Source of the DNA: Bombyx mori
Taxonomy: Eukaryota; Arthropoda; Insecta; Lepidoptera; Bombycidae
NCBI RefSeq assembly: GCF_030269925.1
Contig: NC_085135.1
Coordinates: 7,502,753-7,566,752 of the forward strand
Length of the DNA stretch: 64,000 nucleotides
Direction: 5' to 3'
Shown: in pieces, positions 1 to 11,030 of the stretch
How positions within the stretch are numbered: position 1 is the stretch's first letter
Layout of the letters: each line of letters starts with the position of its first letter
Made by a program: the position numbers and the translations under genes
Notes under the pieces: model-generated
Databases searched by the model: none
What the model was told of the DNA's origin: nothing
Seen by the model: only the letters and a program-made list of their open reading frames with translations

Positions 1-2498
1 ACCAATATTCTTCTAGACTACGTCTACAAGTCATAAATGTGTCTCTCATATTTTTGATTGAAGACTGAACAACTAAGAAAGTACGCTTATCGTTAATTCA
101 TCAATCATGAATAACATGAATTTACGAGGCTTACTGATGTTTGGAATTTTATCCATCATCAGAATTTAGATAGTTTCACATTTTTTCTAATGCGCAATTT
201 TGTTTATTATCGGCTTCGACGTTGTTTCGTTTTTGGCTGTGGAAAACTGTTTCCTAGTCTGACTCACTTAAATTCGATCTCACTTTCTGATGCCACCGAA
301 CTTTTCTAATACACACGTTTTTGAGATAACCAGTCGATATGCATCGATTTTCAATAACTTGATCATAGAAATGCACGGGCGATCTTATCTCACCTGTTTG
401 CAACTTCTACTTCGTTTATAATTCTCGGATCGCACGAAATCACTAGATCGATTGTATAAACCAAATTATGCTGTTACAAAGATGTATTGTTGCTAAACTT
501 TATTAGTTCGCGGTCATAGAGACAAGGAAATCAATTGATAAACATGTTATTAAACTATTCTACTGCGTGCAGGGTAGTAGATACTTACATACGTTGTCAT
601 TCTTACAATAAGCATTAAAAAAAACGTATTTTCGTTTTGTGCTGATTTTCTTTCATTGTTACCTCTTTTTGTCAATTCATAAAGTCATTCAGTGTAGTCA
701 AATTCTTGCAATAGCTTTAATGTTACGTTTGCTAATTTGATGTGCAATTTAGGGAACTTCAAACCAATATTCTTCTAGACTACGTCTACAAGTCATAAAT
801 GTGTCTCTCATATTTTTGATTGAAGACTGAACAACTAAAAAAGTACGCTTATCGTTAATTCATCAATCATGAATAACATGAATTTACGAGGCTTACTGAT
901 GTTTGGAATTTTATCCATCATTAGAATTTAGACAGTTTCACATTTTTTCTAATGCGCAATTTTGTTTATTATCGGCTTCGACGTTGTTTCGTTTTTGGCT
1001 GTGGAAAACTGTTTCCTAGTCTGACTCACTTAAATTCGATCTCACTTTCTGATGCCACCGAACTTTTCTAATACACACGTTTTTGAGATAACCAGTCGAT
1101 ATGCATCGATTTTCAATAACTTGATCATAGAAATGCACGGTCGATCTTATCTCACCTATTTGCAACTTCTACTTCGTTTATAATTCTCTGATCGCACGAA
1201 ATCACTGGACCGATTGTATAAACCAAATGATGCTGATACAAAGATGTATTGTTGCTAAACTTTATTAGTTCGCGGTCAAAGAGACAAGGAAATCAATTGA
1301 TAAACATGTTATTAAACTATTTTACTGCGTGCAGGGTAGTAGATACTTACATACGTTGTCATTCTTACAATAAGCATTAAAAAAAAGGTATTTTCGTTTT
1401 GTGCTGATTTTCTTTCATTGTTACCTCTTTTTGTCAATTCATAAAGTCATTCAGTGTAGTCAAATTCTTGCAATAGCTTTAATGTTGCGTTTGCTAATTT
1501 GATGTGCAATTTAGGGAACTTCAAACCAATATTCTTCTAGACTACGTCTACTAGTCATAAATGTGTCTCTCATATTTTTGATTGAAGACTGAACAACTAA
1601 GAAAGTACGCTTATCGTTAATTCATCAATCATGAATAACATGAATTTACGAGGCTTACTGATGTTTGGAATTTTATCCATCATCAGAATTTAGACAGTTT
1701 CACATTTTTTCTAATGCGCAATTTTGTTTATCATCGGCTTCGACGTTGTTTCGTTTTTGGCTGTGGAAAACTGTTTCTTAGTCTGACTCACTTAAATTCG
1801 ATCTCACTTTCTGATCCAAGCGATAAATGCCACAGAACTTTCCTGATACATACGTTTTTGAGATAACCAGTCGATATGCATCGATTTCTAATAACTTCAT
1901 CATAGAAATGCACGGTCGATCTTATCTCACCTATTTGCAATTTCTACTTCGTTTATAATTCTCGGATCTTACGTAATCACTGGATCGATTGTATAAACCA
2001 AATGATGGTGATACAAAGATGCACTGTTGCTAAACTTTATTAGTTCTTGGTCATAGAGACAAGGAAATCAATTGATAAACATGTTATTAAACTATTTTAC
2101 TGCGTGCAGGGTAGTAGATACTTACATACGTTGTCACTCTTACAATAAGCATTAAAAAAAACGTATTTTCGTTTTGTGCTGATTTTCTTTCATTGTTACC
2201 TCTTTTTGTCAATTCATAAAGTCATTCAATGTAGTCGAATTCTTGCAATAACTTGAATGTTGCGTTTGCTTATTTGATGTGCAATTTAGGAAACTTCAAA
2301 CCAATAATCTTCTAGACTACGTCTACAAGTCATAAATGTGTCTCTGATATTTTATATTGAAGACTGAACAACTAAGAAAGTACGCTTATCGTTAATTCAG
2401 CAATCATGAATAATATGAATTTACGAGGCTCACTGATGTTTGGAATTTTATCCATCATCAGAATTTAGACAGTTTCACATTTTTTCTAATGCGCAATT
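1..2498. repeat. 0.76-kb tandem repeat array, 3.3 units
   Basis: Direct head-to-tail repeats begin at 1, 763, 1525 and 2300, each with ACCAATA. Units are 762, 762 and 775 bp; the last is cut at about 2498, where the Helitron-like array begins. Units differ by scattered substitutions and a short insertion near 1815. No long ORF is present and the sequence is A+T rich. In a Bombyx context with W-like nested transposons, a noncoding tandem unit of this size recalls the W-linked Fem repeat that yields the feminizing piRNA. That link rests on memory of repeat organisation, not on a sequence match. It could equally be an ordinary satellite. Confidence 0.9.
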
Positions 2499-3200
2499 GT
2501 AGCTCCTAAGCAGTTAAAGAATTTTTCAAATCGGTTCAGTAGTTTGGAAGCCTATTCGAAACAAACAAACAAACAAATTTTTCCTCTTTATAATATTATA
2601 AGTATAGATTACTTTATTCTATCATTAACAGTTTTCGCAGAGCACGCGATATAAAGAATATTTTAGGTGATTTATTTACACCTTGGGTTACATTATTGAA
2701 GTTTTAGTAAGGATCCCTAACTTTTTTCAAAAAATATTATACCCTATGTTACTCGGAAATACTGTAGCTTCTATACAGTGAAATAATTTTTCAAATCGGT
2801 TCAGTAGTTTAGAAGCCTATTCGAAACAAACAAACAAACAAATTTTTCCTCTTTATAATATTATAAGTATAGATTACTTTATTCTATCATCAATAGTTTT
2901 CGCAGGGCACGTGATGTAAAGAATATATTAGGTGAATTTTTTACACCTTGGGTTACATTATTGGAGTTTTAGTAAGGATCCCTAACTTTTTTCAAAAAAT
3001 ATTATACCCTATGTTACTCGGAAATACTGTAGCTTCTATACAGTGAAAGAATTTTTCAAATCGGTTCAGTAGTTTAGAAGCCTATTCGAAACAAACAAAC
3101 AAACAAATCTTTCCTCTTTATAATATTAGTATAGAAGTATAGATTACTTTATTCTATCGTAAATAGTTTTTGCAAGGCATGCGATGTAAAGAATATTTTA
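2499..3200 (+). repeat. Tandem array of Helitron-like short units (block a)
   Basis: Units of about 265-280 bp share a core with a CAAATCGGTTCAGTAGTTT motif, an (AAAC)n tract and TTATAATATTAGTATAGA. Read on the minus strand the unit starts TCTATACTAATATTATAAAG, which I associate with non-autonomous lepidopteran Helitrons. No coding potential. The array is cut at 3200 by a CR1-type LINE and resumes at 8281, sharing the 13-bp target duplication AAAGAATATTTTA (3188-3200 and 8281-8293). Confidence 0.8.
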
Positions 3201-3765
3201 TTTATTTATTTATTTATTTATACATTGTGCACAAAACAAAACTTGTACACAGGCGGACTTAATGCCATGGGCATTCTCTTCCAGTCGACCATAGGGTGGT
3301 GCAGAGATAATGCATGGTAGGTGCATTGACAAAAGAATAACAAACACAACAACAAAACAAAAAAAAAAAAAAAAAAAGAACAAACTCAAAACAAAAATCT
3401 TCCTTAAAATAACATCTCAGTATTATAGAATACACATACTACAATTCAATATACCTATAAATAAAATAGTAAAATACATACATACACATAATTACACACA
3501 ATAATATACATGTAAAGTAATAATATATAAATACACATGAAAATACACAATTTAGTATTATAGTTAAGAATGGCTAAAAGTAAATATATATAATATAATA
3601 ATAATAATTGAAAAATGAAATAAACTAGTTTGGAGATGATTCTTCCAGTTTTTTGTGGATGTGTTCGCGAACTTTGAGTTTAAAAGTAAAGCGATTGCTG
3701 ATCATCCTGATTTCTTTGGGAAGCGAATTCCATAATATTATGGACTGTACAAAGAAAGAAGAATG

Positions 3766-6594
3766 TCAAAAATCTGAGCGATGGATAGGACATTGTAAGA
3801 GACGATTATGTGAAGAACGTAGAATTTTCTCATGGCTTGCGTTCAAGTATCTAAAATGCGATTTTAAGTAAGAGGGTGAGGAGGCAGAGTCCAAAAGAGA
3901 AAACAAGGTAGTAAGCGCTCTCTCCTCTCTACGCTGACGGATCGGTAACCATTTCAGACGAGTTCGGTGCGCGGACACATGGTCATATTTTCTAAGATTG
4001 AAAACGAATCGAATGCAATTATTGAGAAGGCGGTCTAGTTTGTTGAGGAGATCTGCATTCAGGTCATAGTAGCACACATCACCGTAGTCTACCATAGGGA
4101 AAATTAAAGTCTGCACAAGCATGGCCTTTACATTCGATGGTAGCATATTTTTTAGCCGATAGAGAGATCGCAAGGTCCTGATGACTTTTTGACTAATGGA
4201 TGTTATTTGCGCTCTCCAACCAAGTGTAGTGTCAATGTGTAATCCAAGATTTTTCACGTTTCGGCTAAAGGGGATGATTATGTCATTGAAAACAACAGGC
4301 GGCAGCTTAAAATTACTGATCTTACTCATATTTCGATGGCTACCAACAATTATCGCCTGGCATTTGGTAGGATTCACCGCCAGACCAAACCTATCGGACC
4401 AATTTTTGATTGATTTTAAATCATTGTTTAGTTTGGTAATAGCGTCCGATATGTGATCAACATCGGTTTGTGCGTACAGTTGTAGATCATCGGCGTAAAG
4501 ATGAAATGCACACCGTAGCTCAGGGGTGAGAAAATTTATAAAAATTGAAAACAAGAGAGGAGAGAGGACACCGCCTTGTGGGACGCCAGATTCAAGATTA
4601 CACCAGTTTGATGAGAGTTCGTCATTAAGAACAGATTGCTGACGTCCCTGAAGATAGGAAGAGAACCAATCCAACGCCCCTTTTGAGACGTTGAGATGAG
4701 ATAGGATGGAAAGAAGGATATCGTGACAAACGGTGTTAAACGCGTTTGAGAAATCAACCAAAACTAGTATAGTGATTTTGGATTCTTCCAAGCCCACCCT
4801 GATATCACCTGTCACTTTCAGAAGCGCGGAAATGGTACTGTGGCCTGGTCTAAACCCAGATTGAAAAGGGCTAATTAGGGAATTATTAAATATAAATCGA
4901 GAAAGCTGCTTATGGACACAGATCTCGAGCACTTTGGATAGGAAGGGTAAGATTGAAATTGGGCGAAAGTGATTAGGAACAGAAGGGTCAGGAATTTTAG
5001 GTAGGGCACGAACATAAGCTCTGCGCCATAGGAAAGGAAACTCTCCGGAGTCAAGAGAGAAGTTAATAATATGATAGATTGCAGGTAGGAGACAGTCTAG
5101 GATAGTTAGAATCATGCGGCGAGATATGTTGTCATATCCCACCGCATTAGATTTAATGGAAAGTATCACTTTTCTTATCTCAGAGGGGGCAACTGGAAAG
5201 AGCTGAAAGGGGACAACATCTGGACGCTTTAGGCCAGACAAATAAGCTAACGTTTGATTTTTAGTTAAGGGATCTATCACGGAGGATGTGGAGAAGTGTC
5301 GGTTGAGATCATCTAGTTGAATAATATTTGGAATGTCCAAACGTCGCGATCTGCCGATACCCAAAGTTCCGAGAAATTTCCAAACATCGGCAGGAGAAGA
5401 AGAAGCGATATTATCCAGAATGTGACGGCGCTTGGCATTGCGTATCATTTGATTACACCTATTCCTAGCAGACTTAAAAAGGACCCAATTATCTTCGATG
5501 TGATTCTTTTTGTATTTTCGAAAAGCGCGATCTCTGCGACGCATGGCCATCTTAACTCCTTCAGTCATCCATGGTGCAGGCGTTCGTTTCAGTTTTACTT
5601 TTCTAATTGGGGCATGAATATCGTATAATTTGATTACGATATTATTGAAAATTTCGACTTTGTGATCAACTGATGCAGCATCTACTAGGGGATCCCAGTT
5701 TATCTCCGCTGCATCATTTCTGAGTTTTTCAAGATCCATACGAGCAAAGCAGCGCCTGTGCAGGGTCTTGGGAATAGGTTTTGGGGATTTAAGGATATAG
5801 GTAAGAAATATTAGGTCATGAAGAGAGAACCCTGGAGCAGAATGTTGACCATGAGAGGAAACTAAGGAAGGATTCGAGGTAAGGATTAAATCGAGCCAGG
5901 TGTCTTCACCGACGGTATTCAGGTGCGTAGCTTGTAGTTGCATTAGATGAAGAGTAGCTGATTCAATGATTTGAAGAAGCTTCTGGGATCTAGGGGAATT
6001 ACCAGAAAGGATATTTGTGTTGAAGTCACCCATGATGATAAGATGTGCGTACTCAGAGCCCAAAGATTCTAATACTGTTTCGAACTCAGTAAAGTAATCA
6101 ATATTAGGGGGACAATAGGTGACACCAATTACAGTTTTTACTCTCCTAACACAAACCTCAAGAAAAAGAAACTCCGCACTAGAGTTGGTAGAAGAAGAAG
6201 ACAATATTTTATATGGAAACGTGCTGCGGAGATAAATGGCCACATCACCTCCTCTACCGACCGTTCTATCATTACGGATAAGAATAAAACCTGGGAGAGA
6301 GAAAGAGGTCGACAGAAGAGTAGGCTTGAGCCACGTTTCAGATATCAGGATGACGTCGACGTTTGTATTGTAAAATGTATGATACAGTTCGCTATAATGA
6401 CTGGCTACACTCTGTGCATTGATGTGGCATACGTTGAACTGGCAGCCAGATTTGTGGTCAAAAGTATGTCGTAAGAAGTCACCCAAGGTGTCGGTGGCTG
6501 AACCAAAACTTTCCTCTCCAGAAGACGTACTGGATTCATTGGCAGAAAAAAAAGAATCATCATCAGTATCTGATACACCTGATAAAAAAGACAT
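3766..6594 (-). CDS. CR1-A ORF2: endonuclease-reverse transcriptase
   Basis: A 942-aa ORF2 with an ATG start at 6594. An N-terminal acidic, serine-rich stretch precedes an APE-type endonuclease (about residues 53-285) with an ETW motif and GDFN at 189-192. The reverse transcriptase follows (about 455-725), with the first aspartate in DFSNAF and the YADD catalytic box at 700-703. The family role is to nick the target and prime cDNA synthesis from the RNA 3' end. One oddity: the endonuclease SDH motif reads SLHD at 257-260, replacing a usually catalytic aspartate, so cleavage may be impaired despite the open frame. No C-terminal RNase H is evident. Confidence 0.9.
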   Translation of the reverse strand: MSFLSGVSDTDDDSFFSANESSTSSGEESFGSATDTLGDFLRHTFDHKSGCQFNVCHINAQSVASHYSELYHTFYNTNVDVILISETWLKPTLLSTSFSLPGFILIRNDRTVGRGGDVAIYLRSTFPYKILSSSSTNSSAEFLFLEVCVRRVKTVIGVTYCPPNIDYFTEFETVLESLGSEYAHLIIMGDFNTNILSGNSPRSQKLLQIIESATLHLMQLQATHLNTVGEDTWLDLILTSNPSLVSSHGQHSAPGFSLHDLIFLTYILKSPKPIPKTLHRRCFARMDLEKLRNDAAEINWDPLVDAASVDHKVEIFNNIVIKLYDIHAPIRKVKLKRTPAPWMTEGVKMAMRRRDRAFRKYKKNHIEDNWVLFKSARNRCNQMIRNAKRRHILDNIASSSPADVWKFLGTLGIGRSRRLDIPNIIQLDDLNRHFSTSSVIDPLTKNQTLAYLSGLKRPDVVPFQLFPVAPSEIRKVILSIKSNAVGYDNISRRMILTILDCLLPAIYHIINFSLDSGEFPFLWRRAYVRALPKIPDPSVPNHFRPISILPFLSKVLEICVHKQLSRFIFNNSLISPFQSGFRPGHSTISALLKVTGDIRVGLEESKITILVLVDFSNAFNTVCHDILLSILSHLNVSKGALDWFSSYLQGRQQSVLNDELSSNWCNLESGVPQGGVLSPLLFSIFINFLTPELRCAFHLYADDLQLYAQTDVDHISDAITKLNNDLKSIKNWSDRFGLAVNPTKCQAIIVGSHRNMSKISNFKLPPVVFNDIIIPFSRNVKNLGLHIDTTLGWRAQITSISQKVIRTLRSLYRLKNMLPSNVKAMLVQTLIFPMVDYGDVCYYDLNADLLNKLDRLLNNCIRFVFNLRKYDHVSAHRTRLKWLPIRQRREERALTTLFSLLDSASSPSYLKSHFRYLNASHEKILRSSHNRLLQCPIHRSDF

Positions 6595-7312
6595 AAATAA
6601 TAAATTTAGAAGAAAAACAAAAAAAAAAAAAAAAAACTAATCTAATTATAAAATATTATAAATAAACTAATCTATATTAATTATAAATAAACTAATCTAT
6701 ATTAATATATACTAATCTATATAAAACTAATCTATAAAATAAAAATAAAAAACTATCTAAAAATATTTTAAATAACAATTTGGTAAGATACAATCTATAT
6801 GCATTAAAAACCAAATAGAGAAAAAAAAAATTTATTAATAACAAACAAAAAGAATAAAGCTTATATCTCAACACCACCTGCCAGCTAACACCAATATAAA
6901 ATATAGAAGATGTAAATTAAATTCAGTGAACATCAAGAAACATTTAGAAAGCATTAATAAATATAATCAAAATTCAAAAGACAAAACAACAGAACAACTA
7001 CACTACGTCTGGTACGTTTAAGTAGTCTGTAACTGATTTTATACCAAAATACGAATGTTTTAAACTGTGTCATGAACCACCAACTTCATTGGACTGAATG
7101 AAAACAAAACAAATAATAAAATTATTGGAATAGAACTTAATTTATACAAACTTAAAACTACTTACCTAAAAGAAATATACAGATACTACAGAAAAAAAAA
7201 AGAAAAACAAAAAAAAAGATGAAATAAATGACATAATAAAAATACATACACACTTTTACTACATCGGTATGGTAATTTTCGAGTTGCCTATCTAAAGAAC
7301 ATTAAAGCACCA

Positions 7313-8044
7313 TTACTTCCGAATTTTATGTTTTAGATTTCCTGCCTCATCACTCTTTCCACTCACATGAGGTGCCACTGAAGCTTTTGGAAACTTCAAC
7401 AGCAAAGGGCTCAGCTCTTCCATAGCTGTTACCTTATGACGTGTTCCATTAGTTGTCTTGATAACTATGATTCCATCCTGGGTCCAGCAGGATCGCATTC
7501 CGAAGTGAGCTCTTGCCTTGATAAATATGGACTGCCTGGGCTTTGTCAAAAACTCCTTCAATGAAATTGAACAACCCTTTAGGTTAGACTTTGCTCTCCA
7601 AACATTGGATTTAATGTTTTCATTAGTGAACCTCACAAGAATGGGCCTGTTATGCTCCCGACTTCGCGCACCAAGTCTGTGGCATACTTTTATGGATGAA
7701 GAAGACACATTTTTCAAGGCCAGCTTATTATTTAGCACATTTAAGATGACCGAAGTGCAATCCTCTCCGTCAACCTCAGTACATCCCTGGAAAAGCAAAG
7801 TCTTGCGTCGCTGCCGAGTCTCCAGACTATCAATCTGCTTCATGCACTCTCCGATTTGTGTCCGGAGCAGCCCAAGTATGCTAAAGACCAACTCTCTGAA
7901 CGTACGGAACTCTTCAGCAACTTTATTTACAGTTTCCTTTGCAGGTCCTGCAGACTGAATCTGTATTTCAAGCTCACCCATCTTCCGTGTGAAGTTTTCT
8001 TCTAAGTTCTTTTGAATAGTTAATATTTCAGCAAGTTGAGACAT
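7313..8044 (-). CDS. CR1-A ORF1: coiled-coil RNA-binding protein
   Basis: A 243-aa frame. I place the start at the ATG at 8044, because the upstream in-frame extension begins with TTG. Residues 1-90 form a heptad-rich coiled-coil-like region. The following part (FQGCTEV ... KVCHRLG ... RPILVRF ... KSNVWRAKSNLKG) resembles the RRM-like and C-terminal domains of LINE ORF1 proteins that bind the element RNA and act as chaperones. It ends in a basic tail. No CCHC knuckles are present, unlike the jockey and R1 ORF1 proteins elsewhere here. It lies 718 bp upstream of ORF2 in the same element. Confidence 0.75.
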   Translation of the reverse strand: MSQLAEILTIQKNLEENFTRKMGELEIQIQSAGPAKETVNKVAEEFRTFRELVFSILGLLRTQIGECMKQIDSLETRQRRKTLLFQGCTEVDGEDCTSVILNVLNNKLALKNVSSSSIKVCHRLGARSREHNRPILVRFTNENIKSNVWRAKSNLKGCSISLKEFLTKPRQSIFIKARAHFGMRSCWTQDGIIVIKTTNGTRHKVTAMEELSPLLLKFPKASVAPHVSGKSDEAGNLKHKIRK

Positions 8045-8280
8045 GATGGGCTTGAGTGTGAGGAACAAGATGTCACTTAAATGGTTGAAGGTGTGCTGGC
8101 TGGCGCTTTGCAGCTTTATTTATGACACATAAGCTGCTGCAAACGTTAGTACCAAATCACAAATACTTGTGTACAAACTGGATGTTAAAAAATATTGATA
8201 AAAGATTATGTTTCTAATTTTCAATAAAATTTTATGTTTAAAACACGTTTACACTTTTTTCACACCTACCCACTATTTTC

Positions 8281-9363
8281 AAAGAATATTTTAGGTGATT
8301 TTCTTACACCTTGGGTTACATTATTGGAGTTTTAGTAAGGATCCCTAACTTTTTTCAAAAAAATGTTAGAGCCTATGTCACTCGGAAATACTGTGGCTCC
8401 TAAACAGTGAAAGAATTTTTCAAATCGGTTCAGGAGTTTGGAAGCTTATTCGAAACAAACAAACAAACAAATATTTCCTCTTTATAATATTAGTATAGAT
8501 TACTTTATTCTATCATCAACAGTTTTCGCAGCGCACGCGATATAAAGAATATTTTAGGTGATTTATTTACACCTTGGGTTACATTATTGAAGTTTTAGTA
8601 AGGATCCCTAACTTTTTTCAAAAAATATTATACCCTATGTTACTCGGAAATACTGTAGCTTCTAAACAGTGAAAGAATTTTTCAAATCGGTTCAGTAGTT
8701 TGGAAGCCTATTCAAAACAAACAAACCAACAAATATTTCCTCTTTATAGTATTAAGTATAGATTACTTTATTCTATCATCAATAGTTTTCGCAGGGCACG
8801 TGATGTAAAGAATATATTAGGTGAATTTTTTACACCTTGGGTTACATTATTGGAGTTTTAGTAAGGATCCCTAATTTAAAAACAAATAATATAGCCTATG
8901 TCACTCGGAAATACTGTAGCTCCTAAAGAGTGAAAGAATTTTTCAAATCGGTTCAGTAGTTTGGAAGCCTATTCAAAACAAACAAACAAACAAACAAACA
9001 AATCTTTCCTCTTTATAATATTAGTACAGAAGTATAGATTACTTTATTCTTTCATCAATAGTTTTCGCAGGGCACGCGATGTAAAGAATATTTTAGGTGA
9101 TTTTTTTACACTTTGGGTTACATTATTGGAGTTTTAGTAAGGATCCCTAACTTTTTTTAAAAAATATTATACCCTATGTTACTCGGAAATACTGTAGCTC
9201 CTAAAGAGTGAAAGAATTTTTCAAATCGGTTCAGTAGTTTGGAAGCCTATTCAAAACCAACAAACAAACAAACAAATCTTTCCTCTTTATAATATTAGTA
9301 TAGAAGTATAGATTACTTTATTCTATCATCAATAGTTTTCGCAGGGCACGCGATTTAAAGAAT
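8281..9363 (+). repeat. Tandem array of Helitron-like short units (block b)
   Basis: Continuation of the array beyond CR1-A: about four units of 265-280 bp with the same CAAATCGGTTCAG core and AAAC tracts. It stops at 9363 inside the motif GCGATTTAAAGAAT, where the left composite unit begins, and resumes at 20746 with ATATTAGG. The uninterrupted version is present on the other strand at about 48571-48600. No gene. Confidence 0.8.
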
Positions 9364-10693
9364 CCGAACAAAAACAGTTTCACTGTAAAAAATTGCGCCA
9401 AGTCCACGTTTATAAAACTCATCTCAATAACATTTGCACTTTACAAAAAAAAGAAGACTTCAATAGCTTTCATTCTCTACAAAAATATGTGAAATACAAA
9501 AAAATACCAAGAAACCGTCATAAAGATGAAAAAATAAAAAATAAATTGTTGAAAATTTAAAAATAAAAAAATAAAAATTTTATCGTACTTGGCGCGCGTC
9601 ATTGAGTACCCCAAATTTTTCAGGATAAATGAACATCCTTTCAATGTTTAGAAATTTATAAGTAGGTCAACCTATGAAATGCATAAATGTAATTAATGAA
9701 TTATTATTTCATAATAAGTTTTACAAAAGTTAAGTAAAATCGACATCTCATACGTATGTTATTTGAATTTTTTTCATTTCCCACTCATCTTTTATGATTT
9801 GAACTAAACACCCTCTCGTGTTCGCTTATACAAATACAAACTACTTACGAGTCGATACGTATGTATACGTTGGCTTCAAAACATTTGAAAAAATTCTCAA
9901 AGATGTTTTTCAAAGGGTAGAAAAGAATAATAAAGTTTCAGCTGAATCTAAAGGGGTCGAACGCAAAAGTGGTCGATTTGGCATATAATAGCCCATAGGT
10001 ATTTTTTTTTTTTTTTTTTTTTTTTTATTGCTTAGATCGGTGGACGAGCTCACAGCCCACCTGGTGTTAAGTGGTTACTGGAGCCCATAGACATCTACAA
10101 CGTAAATGCGCCACCCACCTTGAGATATAAGTTCTAAGGTCTCAGTATAGTTACAACGGCTACCCCACCCTTCAAACCGAAACGCATTACTGCTTCACGG
10201 CAGAAATAGGCAGGGCGGTGGTACCTACCCGTGCGGACTCACAATAGGTCCTACCACCAGTAAATATATAGTACCTACCACCAGTATATAGTGAGAGCTG
10301 TTGAAAATTACCGTAGTTCTGTCTCAATTTCTCATAAAACGCTAACAAGAGCGAAAAAGACAACCTGGGTAACTTTTTCAACTTTCACTGTATATTAAAG
10401 CAAAACGGTTTTTTTCTCGGGTTGAAATTCTTCCGAAAAATTTTGGGGTACTCAATGACGCGCGCCAAGTACGATAAAATTTTAATTTTTTTATTTTTAA
10501 ATTTTCAACAATTTTTTTTTTATTTTTTCATCTTTATGACGGTTTCTTGGTATTTTTTTGTATTTCACATATTTTTGTAGAGAATGAAAGCTATTGAAGT
10601 CTTCTTTTTTTTGTAAAGTGCAAATGTTATTGAGATGAGTTTTATAAACGTGGACTTGGCGCAATTTTTTACAGTGAAACTGTTTTTGTTCGG
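9364..10693. mobile_element. Long-TIR DNA element (MITE-like), left copy
   Basis: The first and last roughly 250 bp (9364-9615 and 10440-10693) are inverted repeats of each other, starting CCGAACAAAAACAG and ending CTGTTTTTGTTCGG, with TACTTGGCGCGCGTCATTGA at the inner TIR ends. The interior is noncoding, so the element is non-autonomous. It is flanked by AT. It carries a nested Bm1 fragment absent from the right copy. Superfamily unknown. Its outer end is also the outer end of the composite unit. Confidence 0.75.
10003..10287 (-). mobile_element. Bm1 SINE, 5'-truncated
   Basis: A poly(T) tract at 10002-10026 (poly(A) tail on the minus strand) is followed by sequence I recognise as the 3' body of the Bombyx Bm1 SINE: the complement of GCTGTGAGCTCGTCCACC, through the GGGTGGGGTAGCC-like block, to ACTGGTGGTAGGACC. 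The tRNA-related head with its pol III boxes is missing. The right composite shows the empty site (near 43945), so this is the most recent insertion in the left unit. A 4-bp GTAT flanks both sides. The end next to the truncation carries a small internal duplication of CCTACCACCAGTA. Confidence 0.85.
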
Positions 10694-10810
10694 ATTTCAT
10701 ATCTTTTTGTTAAGTATTATTTTTTGCTCATTTATTACTTAATAAAAATAAATTATAAATAGTCACTCAGCTTAAAAGCTAATGAAACGCTCAATTAATT
10801 AGTGTTTTAA
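10694..10810. other. Short A/T-rich spacer
   Basis: 117 bp between the long-TIR element and the LTR. No gene or motif recognised. It is the 3' flank of the gypsy-type element and does not match the flank at its other end, so no target duplication is seen. Confidence 0.5.
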
Positions 10811-11030
10811 TGTTAGGTGCCCGACTGGCATGAGACTCTCGGGTTGTCAGTTCCGGTATCGACCGGGGACGCGTGTATTCCGCTTCAAAGTCTGGCGCGC
10901 ACTAATTGGGGGTGCGAATGATGCAACAGATGCGCGGGCGCGGGTAGCGCGGGGTGGGTCGTCGCGGCACGGACCTGAGTCACATTGTCTTTGGCTGCTG
11001 TTGCCCCGCGAAACGGAACGCTGCGTTACA
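10811..11030 (-). repeat. 3' LTR of gypsy-type element (left)
   Basis: 220 bp, TGTAAC...TAACA on the minus strand, very similar to the copy at 19024-19243 but with several substitutions, so the two LTRs are not freshly synthesised. High G+C compared with the flanks. Confidence 0.85.

Larger units (their letters stand above)
3201..8280 (-). mobile_element. Full-length CR1-type LINE (CR1-A)
   Basis: A 5.08-kb non-LTR retrotransposon on the minus strand, bounded by a perfect 13-bp target duplication (3188-3200 and 8281-8293). The 3' end is a (TAAA)n tail (3201-3222) rather than plain poly(A), as in the CR1/Rex/L2 groups. It holds a 5' leader (8045-8280), ORF1, a 718-bp A/T-rich inter-ORF region (6595-7312) with homopolymers and no gene, ORF2, and a 565-bp 3' UTR (3201-3765) with an A18 tract at 3359. 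Both ORFs are open, so it is young or once active. Clade is by domain pattern and tail; I do not assign a family name. Confidence 0.85.

Noticed and set aside
3310..3504. 64-codon lysine-rich frame
   Set aside because: It is a translation of an A18 tract and A-rich 3' UTR of CR1-A; no domain, not a gene.
2499..9363. Regular short repeats as a CRISPR-like array
   Set aside because: Units are 265-280 bp without short repeat-spacer structure, and the genome is eukaryotic.
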